A DNA stretch of 64,000 bases from Eretmocerus hayati (GCA_029851415.1 CM056742.1:61328454-61392453), one strand, 5' to 3'. Positions 1 through 12,711 are shown, numbered from the stretch's first letter. Numbers and translations: made by a program. The notes: generated from the letters alone by a model not told the origin.

Positions 1-239
1 CGTGGCGCCAAGCTCTTTCTCTCATGGCACCATAACCTCTAATTCTAAGGAAGAGATCGCCCAAGGAATTGAGATTTTCTAGAGGAAACTCCAATCTGCA
101 TTCCAAGATAACACTGGTGGGTGTACTTGGCAGTATGTCGCTGGCACAAACTGAAAAAACAGCAGGCCCGTTGGCAGATTGAGGCAGTATAGGTCAATAT
201 TTTAAGAGCGTATAAATAGTACGTGTGTTTGGAATACCA

Positions 240-242
<3 letters not shown>
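1..242. other. Unassigned sequence at the window edge
   Basis: I see no coding potential, repeat or RNA signature here. It ends at the first GA microsatellite, so it may be flanking DNA of the LINE remnant that follows. Confidence 0.4.

Positions 243-292
<50 letters not shown>
243..292. repeat. (GA)n microsatellite
   Basis: An uninterrupted run of about 25 GA units. It touches the 3' end of a minus-strand LINE (GATTAG repeats, then TTCCTATTTGGTACC), like the GA tracts near 1903 and 14140. Confidence 0.95.
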
Positions 293-296
<4 letters not shown>

Positions 297-1600
297 GATT
301 AGATTAGTTCCTATTTGGTACCTTGGGGTATTACCCTATGTGGTACAGGTAGCATAATTCAATTACAGAACAATAAAAATAGTGTAGAAGAGTATTGGAA
401 TATATCTTGAATAATGAGAATAATTATCGATTTTTGCGCATTGCTGATGTTCTAAGATGAGATTCTGATTGAAATATTATGATAAACATGATTAGCATAA
501 TAGAGGAATTAACAAATAATGATAAGTTTCATACATAGCAGCTGAGTTTTCGAAGTAATGATAAGGAAGTTGTTCGATAGAAACTCCTTTCTTATACAGA
601 GATCAATACCGTAAAAATTCCACTTGAAATTGATCAAGCGAGGAACAAAAATAGATAAATCGTATTGATCAGGTGATGTTTTGCTGCGTTTGAAAATTTT
701 CAAGATCGTGCTCAGAAAAAATTGGCATGAGTGGCCCACTCTTTGAACACTTCATGCATACAATGAGATTTTTCACCACAGGCTCCTGATATTTCAAACG
801 AACACTGGTTGCATGGGTTTTTTTAAGCAAATTATGAACTTCTTTGGGCCACAGGGGACTGCAAAAAATTTTTGAATCACTTTCATAACCAAAGATATCT
901 CTAACACTTTTCTTCCTCAGCTCAATTGAGCTTGAAATGAGTTTATCTCTAACTATCGCTGATGATAATTGGATGACAAATGCTTGAGAATCGAGAACTT
1001 TTCCTCTCAATGGATCTGGATATAAAGTTGAAACTGATGTGTTTACATTTCGAAAATCAGGACCTTTCCATACTCTCACATTGACAACAAATTTTTTGAG
1101 CTCTGGCTCATTCATAGCAATCAAGACTTTAGTCACTATCTCTTTGTTTGAAAGGTTCAAGTTACGAGGAATATCTGTTACAATCATTTCAGCTGAGTCG
1201 ACTAGTGATGACTGTTGAGAGATGTGAAAAACTTTTTCACGAATTCTTGAAACATCTTGTTCAAGTGCGGTTATTCGAGTCTCCATCTTAGCCTCAATTT
1301 CATGCAATTTCGAAGAAAGTTTGTCCTGACAAGCGTCAAAATGAGCAGTGAACATTTTGAAATATGTTGGCTTTTCACTCGAATGATCAGCATTTTCTGA
1401 GTTAATCTCAGATTTGCGAGATGAGCACGAGGTCACTTGATCTTGTTGAGAGGAACTCACTGTGAAAATATGTGGAGCCATAGTAGCGTGATAGATACGT
1501 GGATGCAGAACAGGATCAGAATCAGCTGTCACCGCGATCAAAAACACTCAGGGGCAAACACGTGTGAATCAGGCTTTAGAGGAGTTGATAATGCAGATAT
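293..1600 (-). mobile_element. Remnant of a CR1/Jockey-like LINE (ORF1 plus 3' end)
   Basis: On the minus strand this segment carries a LINE-type ORF1 (669-1547) and, further on, a typical LINE 3' terminus that reads AGGGTAATACCCC, then AAGGTACCAAATAGGAA, then short CTAAT repeats running into (CT)n. ORF2 (endonuclease and RT) is missing between them, so the copy is internally deleted or two fragments lie together. The upstream limit near 1600 is a guess. Confidence 0.55.
669..1547 (-). CDS. LINE ORF1-type protein, FP25K-like with coiled coil
   Basis: An intact 292-residue frame. Residues about 70-110 are a heptad-like charged helix (KLHEIEAKMETRITALEQDV), suggesting a coiled coil for trimerisation. 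The second half has the pattern MIVTDIPRNLNLSNKEIV followed by alternating strands and helices seen in baculovirus FP25K-like ORF1 proteins of insect CR1/RTE-type LINEs, an RNA-binding fold. It presumably bound LINE RNA in a ribonucleoprotein particle. The C-terminus after IVCMKCSKSGPLMP looks like unrelated read-through, so the original end may lie near 760-790. The Met used gives the longest frame; the true start could be further in. No partner ORF2 lies downstream. Family assignment is by pattern recognition only. Confidence 0.55.
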   Translation of the reverse strand: MFLIAVTADSDPVLHPRIYHATMAPHIFTVSSSQQDQVTSCSSRKSEINSENADHSSEKPTYFKMFTAHFDACQDKLSSKLHEIEAKMETRITALEQDVSRIREKVFHISQQSSLVDSAEMIVTDIPRNLNLSNKEIVTKVLIAMNEPELKKFVVNVRVWKGPDFRNVNTSVSTLYPDPLRGKVLDSQAFVIQLSSAIVRDKLISSSIELRKKSVRDIFGYESDSKIFCSPLWPKEVHNLLKKTHATSVRLKYQEPVVKNLIVCMKCSKSGPLMPIFSEHDLENFQTQQNIT

Positions 1601-1715
1601 CTGCTTAAGGTTGCTGCCATCTAGCGTCTAGCGGTGAAACTCCGACGAAGCAGCAAATCAAGCTCTGTGTAGCTCCGAGTCAAACCTTATAACCTCAAAA
1701 CAAGGAACGTGCTGG

Positions 1716-1902
1716 TTGGAAAAAACAGATGAATTTCTCGCAAGATGCGTCGATCCACAGCAATATATGGATCAAACGGATCCTTGCAAGATTTGGCGTG
1801 CAAGAGTCTGTAACAGAAAAGCCCGTAGGCAACTTGCGGCAGAAGAAATGATGAAATACAGGCACGCACTGAAGAAAACGTGTGATGAGACCCACCGAGA
1901 GA

Positions 1903-1910
<8 letters not shown>
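1716..1910 (+). CDS. Hypothetical short ORF, charged, unrecognised
   Basis: A 64-residue frame rich in K, R, E and D with several Cys (ARCVDP, DPCKIW, RVCNRK). The composition is protein-like rather than random for this AT-rich window, but I recognise no domain. Its end runs into the GAGAGAG tract at a LINE 3' end, so if it is an exon it has been truncated by that insertion. It may be chance. Confidence 0.2.
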
Positions 1911-2880
<970 letters not shown>

Positions 2881-4771
2881 ATGTCCAGCATTGACGGCAA
2901 GATTTCCCCAAGTAAAGCAGGGCCCCATTCGGATCTTGGGGGGGGGGGGGGGGCAACGATGCAAAGCGCGCTACCAGTGGCACACTTGGCTGGTGGACTC
3001 ACGCGTAAAGCTACAAGCGATGGAGATACGCCACAGGCGGAAAGAGTTGGAGGAAAGGACCAACGCAAGAAGGAGGTAGACCTCACCCCGAACAGCAAGA
3101 AAAGGAAGGGTTTGGGCGAGGAAGCGGAAAAACGAGTGCTAAAGCAATCGAAGCTCACCTTCCCGGTCCAACTAGGGAAGAATGCAAAGGTGGCAGCAGA
3201 AGCACAAGAGGCGGCAGAGAAGCTGCTGAAGAACAACCCCGCGCTCAGGATCCAGATTACGCAACCTAGCAACGGGGTTGATGACGCCGTCAACTTGAGC
3301 TCAGACTCGAGCGAGTCCAACTCCAGTATAGGGTCCCAGGGGAACGGAACAATCCTGACTCCCGGAATCGGTACGCTCAATAAGAGAGTACACGATGAAG
3401 AGTCTGATGGGATGGAGATTGACCCTATCCTTTCATCCGGAGATGCGGCACGACAAAAGAGTGGAAACGAAGCAGGCAATCTAATGGGGAAAGGGGAAGA
3501 CCTGAAAATGTGCCGGGAAGAGATGGAGGGAAAAACATATCTCCTCCTCGAGCACTTCAACTTGGTTATAGGGAAACCCGAGTTTGTTCCCAGCAACCCA
3601 GAAGGGACCATGCGTGACATTGAAGAACTCAAGAAGATAGGCCACGCGCTCGAAGGCCTGCTCGCGACAGACAAGGTGAAGCGGGCTGTTTTCGAGACAA
3701 CGCTCCTCGGAATGGAAAAGACCCTGAAAGTGAGGGTGAATGTGCAGCCTCCGGCCACAAAAAATCGGCCGCGTCGGGTGGTGGCTCCCAGAGGAGGGGG
3801 CGGGGAAACCGGAATCGCGACCGGGGCAACAACGCGGTTAGAAGGGGACGCGATACGGACCTCCACCGGGAGGTCTCGGAACACCGCACTCGACATCGAC
3901 GCCCATTCCGCCCGAGCAGAATGGGCCTTGGAAGGAAGTGGTGTCGAAGAAAGAAGCAAAGAAGGCAAAGAAGAGCGGTAGATCGAATGATTCCGCCGGA
4001 AAGAAGGCAAAAATGAAGCCGAGAAGAGCCAAGCCTGAGGCCATCCTCGTCACGGCCAATCAGTGAGGGCTCACCTACGCAGACATGCTGCGGAGAATCA
4101 AGACGAATGCTGCTGACGAGAAAGTAGGCACAAAAGTCACGGGCTTCCGTAAAACAAAGGAGGGCCAAGTCCTCATCGAATTGAGGAAGGGTACCGATGC
4201 CACAGCCGTGAAGACATCATTGGCACCAGTTGTCGGCGAAGAAGGAGCTGTCCATTGCCCCCTGAACACATCTACTCTTGAGGTGCTCGAAGTCGACTAC
4301 GACGTCGACAAGGGCCAAGTACTCAAGGACCTCGCTAAGGCCCTGCCAGAGAGTGAGAGAGGAAATATCGCAGTGAAGTCTCTCCGAATCGGTTATCGAG
4401 GCACCCAAACGGCGTCCGTCTCGGTCCCAGCAAGACTGGCCCACCACCTCCTGGACTGTAAGGAGCCCAAGGCTGGATGGGGCAGAGTCAGGATCCGCGA
4501 AAATGGTGGCATTTCACGGTGTTACAACTGTCTTGAGTACGGCCACAAGGCCTTGGGCTGCAAGAAGGAGAAGACGGAGGACCGAAGACCAAAATTCTGC
4601 TTCCAGTGCGGCGAACCAGGACGACTCGCCGCAACCTGCAAAGGGAAGCCGAAGTGCTTGAGCTGTAAGGCGATTGGTTCCAAATCTGATCACAGATCTG
4701 GGGCGAGCAACTGCACTGCCTACCAGAAGGCGAAGAGCACATATAAACGGAGGAGAGGTCGAAATGGGTAA
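2881..4771 (+). pseudogene. R1-clade ORF1 (Gag-like, three zinc knuckles)
   Basis: The first part (2881-3981) is a low-complexity Lys/Ser/Glu-rich N-terminus typical of R1 Gag. The second part (4085-4771) starts at the conserved block TYADMLRRIK and ends in three zinc knuckles: CYNCLEYGHKALGC (CX2CX4HX4C), CFQCGEPGRLAATC (His replaced by Arg) and CLSCKAIGSKSDHRSG with a distal Cys. The parts are in different frames and a TGA lies just before the TYADM block (near 4065), so this copy is inactive. The protein would bind element RNA. The terminal ATGGGTAA at 4764-4771 overlaps the ORF2 start, the usual R1 arrangement for reinitiation. A run of 16 G (2938-2953) in the N-terminal part is a likely slippage site. 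Confidence 0.8.
2938..2953. repeat. G homopolymer (16) inside R1 ORF1
   Basis: Sixteen consecutive G encode a short Gly run in the Gag frame. Both polymerase and sequencing slippage are plausible, so the frame upstream of it is uncertain. Confidence 0.85.
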
Positions 4772-7475
4772 TTTCATCCAAGCCAACCACAGGAAGAGTG
4801 GCGACGCAAACGATCTTCTACGCGCTGTTGCCAAAGAAGACGGGATCGATGTTCTGATTATCTCCGAACCGCCTCAAAAGCGCGAATCCTCCTGATCCAC
4901 ATTCGATCACTGGGGAACCGCTCTAATCCAGATCATGGATCCTGTGATCTGTGAGACTGGACCAGCTGTAAGTAGCCGCGGTTTCGCTCGAAAGACCATA
5001 GGGGGCACAGCAGTCTACAGCTGCTACTACTCGCCGTCGCTCAAGACGCACGAATTCGAAGACGAGCTCCACGACCTAGAAGAGGATGTGAGGCAATGGG
5101 GGGCCCAATTATAATCGCGGGGGATTTCAACTCCAAGGAACCGACTTGGAGCGGGGGGCCGCGTAATAGACGGGGGATAATACTCGCTAATGCCAGAAAG
5201 GCATTGGAATTAGTGCTCGCGAACGAGACGGGGATTATCACCTGCTAGCGACACGACATTCGGTCCAGGGAGGGAGGTTCGTCTTCGGCCCTCGACCTGA
5301 CGTTCATGAGCCAGTCGCTCTTGGGACGTATGACATCGTGGAAGGTCCTGGACACGGAAACATTGAGTGACAATCGACATACTCGGTTTTGGCTTAGGAC
5401 TGACAGTCAGAGACAGACGACACGCAGACTGCGACCGACGGGGTGGCAGGTACGCAAGCTGGATGAGGGAAAATTCCGGGAATCGATAGAAACAGCCGAA
5501 GATTTCCCGATGAACATCGCCGCGGACGAGCTTAAGAGATATGGTGACGACCACCATCACAAGAGCTTGTGACGCATTGATGCCTCGCAAGACAACATCA
5601 TGCTCTTGGAGGGAACGAGAATACTGGATCACCGACGAAATAAAAGCTCTGCGGAGAACGAGCAATAAGAAAAGGAGAACCACGTGGCGATCAAGGAAGC
5701 TGAAACGACCATCACTGGCGGAAGATGACAGGGCGTATAGAGAAGCAAATAAGGCTCTCGTTCTAGCCATCCAGAATAGCAAAGAGAAGTGCTGGGGTGA
5801 ATTGTGCGACATGGTTGATGAAGACCCGTGGGGTACGCCATACCGCGTGGTTATGTCCAAGGTCCGACTCCGGAGGGGCAACCCAGCACCGACCGATGAA
5901 GCTACCTTGCGCAGCACCGTGGAAGACTTTTTCCCAGCAGGAGAAGATAGAGTCCCATTCCCTCCGGGGAGCGACGACCCCATCCCGCTCTTCACTTTGC
6001 AAGAGCTACTCATAGTGGCGAAGAAGCTGCCAAACGGCAAGGCCCCTGGCCTGGACGGCATTCCAAACGAGGCTCTGAAACTGGTCTTCAAATACAAGCC
6101 AGATTCACTCCTCGACCACTTCAACATCTGTCTCAGCGCGGGAACTTTCCCAGACAAGTGGAAATGCCAGAAGCCGGTCCTGATACCTGAAGGTCAAGGG
6201 GGTCAACGCCCTCTCAGCATGCTCGACAATATCGGGAAAATGTATGAGAGGATGGTGCTCAACAGGGTCGAGAAAGCCAATGAAGAGAGCAGCGGGCTAT
6301 CACCAATGCAGCTCGGGTTCCGGAAGAGACGAAGCACTGCGCACGTGATCGAGGAGGTCCAAGAACGGGTTCAAGCGTGGGTAGGGAACCCATACCAAGG
6401 AAGAGGAGGATTCTGTGCCATAATTGCGATGGATATAAAGAACGCGTTCAACTGCGCGAGCTGGAAGTGAGTCTATCAATCCCAAGCAGGTAAAGTGACC
6501 CCCTATCTACTAGCCGTCACGAGTGACTATCTGCGGAACAGGACCCTCGTGTACGACACCGATGAGGGACAAGAGAACCGGGAACTGTCCGCCGGAATTG
6601 GACAGGGATCGGTTTCCGGGCCATCCAACTGGAACACCCAGTAAGACAGTTTACTGTCTACGGAGTGATAATCGTGGCTTTCACGGACGACGCGGGACTC
6701 ATATTCTTGGCCGACAACGAGGAACTATTGGGCAGACGCGCAAACGAGGCGCTGGCCCGAGTCTACGAGTGGATGATCAGCAGGCTCCTGGAGCTTGCTG
6801 TCAAGAAGTGCGAAGCGATCGTGGTCACAAGACGCAGAAAGTTTGACTCACCCCGTTTTTACAACAACGGGCAAGAGATCCCACGCAAGACAGAGCTGAA
6901 ATACCTCGGCGTATGGCTCGACGACATGTGGTCGTTCAAGACGCACATCCAGGAGGCCACCCAGAATGCAAGCAGGGTCGGTGCGGCGCTTTAGCGGCTG
7001 ATGCCGAACATTGGAGGACCGAAACAGAAGAGGCGCAAGCTGCTCAACACCGTGAGCGCTTCCATCATGCTCTACGGTGCACCCGTGTGGGGGAAAAGAG
7101 TAGAGAAGACCGTCATCGAGAAGAGGATGGGGCCTGTCCGCCGGAGAGTGGCTCTGAGGAGCATTCGTGCCTACCGCACCGTGTCAGGAGACGCAGCTTG
7201 CGTGTTGGCCAGGATGCCACCCATCCACTTGCTCGTTGCGGAGCGAGTGAGGATCTGGGACCGGCAAGAAGTGATCGGAGCCAAACGAGCGCTCACCCCA
7301 ACGATGAAGGAGATAATCCGCGACAACGAGAAAGAAATCACCTTTGAGCAGTGGCAAACTGAGTGGGATTCACCATTTGCAGATGGTAGATGGCATCGGC
7401 TGATCCGCGACGTAGCCAAGTGGGCGGAACGCACCCACGGAGAGATAGATTACTGGACGACGCAAGCACTGAGTG
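4764..7475 (+). pseudogene. R1-clade ORF2: endonuclease and reverse transcriptase (5' part)
   Basis: It starts at the ATG overlapping the ORF1 stop. The endonuclease shows FIQANHRKSGDANDLL, then VLIISEPP, and the catalytic block IIIAGDFNSKEPTWSG (near 5103-5150). The RT follows with KAPGLDGIPNEALKL (near 6045), LGFRKRRSTAHVIEEVQ (6310), AIIAMDIKNAFNCASW (6420, catalytic Asp in AMDIKNAF) and FTDDAGL (6680, FxDD box). A thumb region continues to TTQALS at 7473. Several stops and frameshifts (about 4893, 5110, 5246, 6470, 6640 and 6992) break it. The intact enzyme would nick target DNA and prime reverse transcription there. The reading frame resumes at 12714 after the inserted element. Confidence 0.85.
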
Positions 7476-7486
7476 CCCAGACAGCA
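7476..7486 (+). repeat. Left terminal inverted repeat
   Basis: CCCAGACAGCA, the exact reverse complement of the right end at 12701-12711. Preceded by the TG duplication (7474-7475). Confidence 0.8.
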
Positions 7487-8595
7487 TCGAAACCTTTCCG
7501 AAACCTTTCAGAAAGCTTTCAGTGAAAGGTTCGAAACCTCTCCGAAAGCTTTCATAGAAAGCTTTCGGAGAGTTGACTATGTCCCTTTCCACTAAACTTT
7601 TCGAAAGGTTTCAACGAAAGTTGCTGAACACCTTTCAGGAAAGGTTCCCTACAGGATTTTCGGAAAGATTACTACAAGGAAACCTTCGTGAGAATTCTCT
7701 TGAAAGAGATCCAGCAATTGTCACTGACAGGTTTCTGAAGGAAAGCCAACGAACAGCTACTCGAAACTTTCGCTGAAATGTTTCTGAAAGGTTTCTGAAA
7801 GGTGCTGACAAAACTCGTTGCTCAAAACTTTTACTGAAAGGTTTCTGAAAGGTGCCAACGAAACTCGTTGCTCGATACTTTTCTTGGAAGGTTTCTGAAA
7901 GGTTTCCGAAAGCTCTCAAAAAAAACGGCTCCCCAAAACTTTCGCTGAAAGATTTCTGAAAGGGTTTCGAAAGGTGTCGATGAAACCAGCTCTCCAAAAC
8001 TTTCACTGAAAGGTTTCGGAAAGGTTACGGAAAGCTGTCGATGGAACCCGCTCTCCAAAACTTTCACTGACAGGTTTCGGAAAGGTTTTGGGAAGCTGTC
8101 GATGGAACCCGCTCTCCAAAACTTTCACTGAAAGGTTTCTGAAATGTTTCTGAAAACTGTCGATAGCAACGGCTCCCCAAAACTTTCCCTGAAAGGTTTC
8201 GAAAAGGTTTTGGAAAGCTGTCGATGGAACCCGCTCTCTAAGACTTTCACAGAAAGATTTCTGAAAGGTTTCCGAAAGGTGTCGATGAGACCAGCTCCCC
8301 AAAACTTCCCCTGGAAGGTTTTTGAAAGATTCCCGAAAAGTGTCGATGAAACCCGCTCTCCAAAACTTTCACTGAAAGGTTTCGGAAAGGTTTTGGAAAC
8401 CTGTCGATAAAACCCGCTCTCCAAAACTTTTACAGAAAGTTTTCGGAAAGGTTTTGGAAAGCTGTCGATGGAACCCGCTCTCCGAAACTTTCACTGGAAG
8501 GTTTCGGAAACGTTTTCAGGAGGTATCGAAGAAACCAGCTCCCCGAAACTTTTGCTGGAAGGTTACTGAAAGGTTCCCAAAAGATGTCGGATGAA
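7487..8595. repeat. Left subterminal array, 61-bp tandem repeats
   Basis: The phrase GTCGATGGAACCCGCTCTCC recurs near 8037, 8098, 8159, 8219, 8280, 8341, 8402 and 8464, a 61-bp period. Each unit continues with ACTTTCACTGAAAGGTTTC and GAAAGGTTTTGGAAAGCT. The first 300 bp hold less regular GAAAGSTTTC motifs. Long open frames on both strands (Phe/Lys/Pro/Ser-rich repeats) come from the period and are not genes. Confidence 0.9.
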
Positions 8596-11500
8596 AGCAT
8601 ATGAGAGCCATGCCTATGTTGTCATTTTAAGCAAAATATCAAAAACTGTATTCTTAAATGTATGCCAAAAATCAGGGGATGATTCCTTTACTCAGATTCT
8701 TGTTGATGTTGATAGTTCTTGTATTGAAGAACATAGTCGCACAGTTTAAAGGTCAGGAATAAAAAAACGATTTTTGTAAATTGAGCTCCGTGTTTGGCTT
8801 TCTCGCAAAACTGCTCAAGTTGTATAAACTGTAGCTCCTATGGAAAGTATGATAATCGACTTCTAATACTAGTGGTCGAATTGTGGGTTTTTTTCAAGAC
8901 CTTCAAAATGACTACCAATGGAAGTCGACTATCACATGTCTAGTAGGAGCTACATCGGTTTGGAGCAGGCCCAAAAATCGCTCAAATCTGCTCTCAGCAA
9001 ATAGCTCCTAGAAATCACTGAGCCGCAATTTTGATTCTTGACTATTTCTCCCTTGGAAGTGCTGAACTCAACGAAGAAAATGCGCCCAAATACGTGGAAA
9101 AAAAATTGAGTTTAGTCGGAGCTATGATTTTTGAAAAATTGACCGAAAAAGGGCCTAAAATAGACCTTCTATGGGCCCTAAGGCCCATGGGGGGCATCGG
9201 AAAAATCCCAAAAGAATTTTTTTGTACTCTATAAACATAGTACTGAAGGAAAAAAAATTTTTTGGATTCTTCCCGGACCCCTCTGGTGACGGCTCTGGCC
9301 GAAATGCTCCAAAATGACTCATATATACCTCATTGGGAGGGAATTTGATCCTATTTCATTGGACGGTCTCATTTTGAGTATATGTTTTGAAAGGATTCAG
9401 GAAGTTTTCGAGGAAGTTTTCGGTCACTCAAAAATGCAAGGTCTCATGTAATGTCATAAAAACTTTCTGATAGCTTCCATCGAAACTTTCCCTGCTAGGG
9501 CCGAGGAATATTATTCAACTTCTCGCTGAGTAGTTCTTGAAAGCTTACAGAAAGTGTCTAGAAAGTTTACAGACACTTGACTAATATAAGCAAGATTCCA
9601 TGAAAAGTTGACCAAAGGTTTTTGAATGTTCTTACCAAAACTCTCCCTGCAACGGCCTGAAAGTTAATTCTACTTGGACTTTGGCTAGAGGGTTTCTGCC
9701 CACGCAACACGGGAATCTTTCAGAAATATTCCAGGAATATTCTATTGAACGATTGGAATATTTCAGAAATATTGCACTGGAATATCCCTGGAATATAGTC
9801 ATGTCCTCGGCTGGGAATTTTTCTGGGAGCTCTCATGGATAGATCCCTGAAAATCTTCCGGAAATCTCCCGAAAACCATTCAGTGAATGATCTCTGGAAG
9901 ATTTCACTCGTAACTTCCTGATATATAGTTATGTCCGCGGTTGGAAATGTTCCTGGAATCTTTCATGGAAGATTCATGGTGATATTTCTGAAATATTTCA
10001 GAAAAATCCTGAGTATGTTGCACCTAGATTCCTCAAAAATTTTATGGGATCTTTTACTGTAGAGTTATAATCTCCTGAATTCTCTTACAAACAGTTCAAT
10101 GATAGAGATTCGATGCAGTTACCTCTAGAACCAGGACTAGAACTATTTCAAAGTTAGAAGTATCCGCTCATGGCGAATCTGAGAAAAGAGTTAGCGGATA
10201 TTAACTGATTTTGTTCACAGCCAAAAAGCAGCCATGTTGGTCAAACTGACAATGTATTTTACATCCGTTGTGTTCATCTAAAGTTCAGACCAGATTCATT
10301 CTTCTAGTTGTGGGGACTGAGCTAGGAAAACTGGATACTTTTTAGTACTCCCCTTCTTGAATGAAAAGGGGATATGGTAATAAAATCATTCCTAGCATAG
10401 TTTGAATCTATTCACTCCCCTTATAGTAGATTGAGTAAATGTTGTTTGACCATTTAGTTATAATATTAACTTCCCTTATAATGGATTTGATAAGATTAGC
10501 TCTGAGGAAGCCAAATCGAGAATTGACGTTGAATAGGTAGTATATCCTAACTGGATTAGACTCCAAAATTGGGGTAAGGAACTAGTTCAGATTTTACGGC
10601 AAAGTGTCACATAGTTTTAGCTCAATGAGGAATTTTTACATATTTAAATTATTCTTGAGAGTATCTCCTCGGATATGTTGACTGGTCGTGGCGTAAGAAA
10701 GCCCAAAACACAGAAGCATGATCCCCAAACTTGACTTCATTTCTTTCCAAAGGATTGTATCTTTGAAATAACTGACCTAACATATGGAAAGGATACTTCT
10801 TATTGTGGCTCCAGTCTGGTAGCGGAACTTCTCCAAGCTTCCAAACAGTCTTTGATATTTCAACTGTTTTCATATAGGATCGGTTAGCCAATAAATTTAT
10901 CAAGAAAAGACTTTGAATACAGTCTGAGTTAATGGGTATTGCACAAGATCACAGTAGTCAAGATCAATTGATCTTGACTACTGTGAGTTTGTGCTGTATT
11001 GGAAGATTTGAGAATATTCTGCAATGACAATTTGTAAAAAGCACTGTCATAATCCATTTGATGATGATAACAAAGGGCCATAACAAAGCATCCAAGAACG
11101 GAATGAAAGTCTACGCTTATCAGTTGTGTTGAATAGGAAAAGTGTACTATAAGACTTACCTCAACAGAATCCTGCAACCATCACTGACGTCGACTCCAGG
11201 AATCTTTGTGAATATTGTGTATGACAAGGTGTATAATTGCACTATCATCCCTGCAAGTGGTAGAGTTTATCTACAATACATATGCTGGCACCAATTTTCC
11301 TAAAAATATATGTTCTCTTTAACACAAAGGGCCTTGCTCTTTGCTCAAGACTTGAGACTCAACAAGGTTATTAGTAGGCAGAAATATACTCATCTGATCC
11401 ACAAATTCCACAGCCCTACAAATTTATTGAGGAAACTACTTCAATAAGTTTGATGCGAAAACAGAGTTCAGAGGTTATTTGTCCTCATCGCGACGAGGAT

Positions 11501-11930
11501 ACTTCACCAGGAAGTGAGTAACAGAAAAATCAGAAAACATGTAAGAAACACAAGGATGTTCTCGATTTGCACAAATGGATTTCCACTACGAATCGGCGAG
11601 CAGGCTTCAATCAAGAGAATAACCGACACACTCAGCACTCGATAATTTGCAGAATTGACTACGAACTGAATGATTCATGCGAAATTTACTCTTGCACGAG
11701 GAAACTGGGGATAGTCAACAAACCATCAAGATAGCCGACTTCCCCAAACATGACCAGACTTGACCCTGCAGACTGCCTGATGTCGACTGTCGCATGCACG
11801 GTCGCGAGGATGGCCTTATGGTAGAAATAACGAGCATGTGTGATCTGGACTTGGCAATGCAAGGTTCCAAAAAAGTTGCCCGAAAATTTCTGGACGCTTT
11901 CACCGAAATTTTTCCTATGAGCATTATTTG
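8596..11930. other. Central part of the 5.2-kb TIR element, no recognised gene
   Basis: AT-rich sequence without a convincing ORF. Local structures: GGGCCC/GGCCC clusters at 9153-9190, a patch of TTCCAGGAATATTC-type short palindromes at 9720-10010, and a perfect 36-bp palindrome at 10950. The only frames reach about 85-110 codons and show no motif. Confidence 0.5.
10950..10985. repeat. Perfect 36-bp palindrome
   Basis: CACAGTAGTCAAGATCAA is followed immediately by its exact reverse complement, with no spacer, inside the TIR element. Confidence 0.9.
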
Positions 11931-11935
11931 AAAGT

Positions 11936-12700
11936 TCCATCGGACCTTCCACCGAAAGGCTTCTGAAAGGTCTCAGAAAGTTTTTCGGAAAGTTTTCGGA
12001 CACTTGGCAAGGCAAAGTTTCGTGAGAGGTTTCAGGAAACCTTTCTGAAAGCTTACATCGAAAGTTTCACTGCAAAGATGCGGAAATTCTGATGGTCCTT
12101 GCGCCAGAAGGCCCCTGGAAGGTTTCGGGGAGCTTTCATCAAAATTTCCCCTGAAAAGATGTGAAAGTCTCATCGGACCTTCCGCCGAAAGGCTTCTGAA
12201 AGGTTTCAGAAAGTTTTCGGACACTTGGCAAGGTAAAGTTTCGTGAAAGGTTTCAGGAAACCTTTCTGAAAGCTTTCATTGAAAGTTTCACTGCAAAGAT
12301 GTGGAAATTCTGATGGTCCTTGCGCTGAGAGGCCCCTGGAAGGTTTCGGAAAGCTTTCATCAAAATTTCCCCTGAAAAGATCTGAAAGTCTCATCGGACC
12401 TTCCACCGAAAGGCTTCTGAAAGGTTTCAGAAAGCTTTTCGAAAAGTTTTCCGACACTTGGCAAGGCAAAGTTTCGTGGAAGGTTTCAGGAAACCTTTCT
12501 GAAAGCTTTCATTGAAAGTTTCACTGCAAAGATGTGGAAATTCTGATGGTCCTTGCGCTGAAAGGCTTCTGAAAGGTTTCAGAAAGGTTTCATAGTATCC
12601 TTTCCATGAAAGGACAGGAGAACCTTATGAAAGCTTTCAGAAACCTGTTAGAAAGCTTTCGGTGAAAACTTTCCGTGAAAGTTTCGGTGAAACCTTTCAG
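11936..12700. repeat. Right subterminal array, 221-233-bp repeats
   Basis: The phrase CATCGGACCTTCCACCGAAA starts near 11938, 12171 and 12392. Each unit contains ACACTTGGCAAGGCAAAGTT, GGTTTCAGGAAACCTTTC and GATGTGGAAATTCTGATGG. The last partial unit decays into simple GAAAGSTTTC repeats before the right TIR. The unit differs from the left array but uses the same decamer building block. Confidence 0.88.
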
Positions 12701-12711
12701 TGCTGTCTGGG
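12701..12711 (-). repeat. Right terminal inverted repeat
   Basis: TGCTGTCTGGG, the reverse complement of 7476-7486. Followed by the TG duplication (12712-12713). Confidence 0.8.

Larger units (their letters stand above)
7476..12711. mobile_element. 5.2-kb TIR element with repeat-array ends, inserted in R1 ORF2
   Basis: The ends are 11-bp perfect inverted repeats, CCCAGACAGCA at 7476-7486 and TGCTGTCTGGG at 12701-12711, each flanked by TG. Removing one TG plus the insert restores an uninterrupted R1 frame (TTQALS then DHGC), so the boundaries are well supported. Inside each end lie long arrays built from GAAAGSTTTC-like palindromes (61-bp units on the left, 221-233-bp units on the right). The 3.3 kb in the middle has no recognisable transposase. 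Short TIRs with long subterminal repeats recall EnSpm/CACTA architecture, but the termini and the 2-bp duplication do not match a family I can name. It is probably non-autonomous. Confidence 0.75.

Noticed and set aside
7635..8424. Overlapping Phe/Ser/Lys-rich frames (KTFPKPFSESFGE repeats)
   Set aside because: They follow the 61-bp tandem period on both strands and have no independent coding support.
7476..8595. CRISPR-like array
   Set aside because: Units are contiguous and diverged, without unique spacers, in a eukaryotic transposon context.
12206..12515. Repeat-derived frames near the right array
   Set aside because: Produced by the 221-233-bp repeats, with the same low-complexity composition.
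7476..12711. Helitron or mariner identity for the 5.2-kb insert
   Set aside because: Its inverted termini and a TG, not TA, duplication argue against both.
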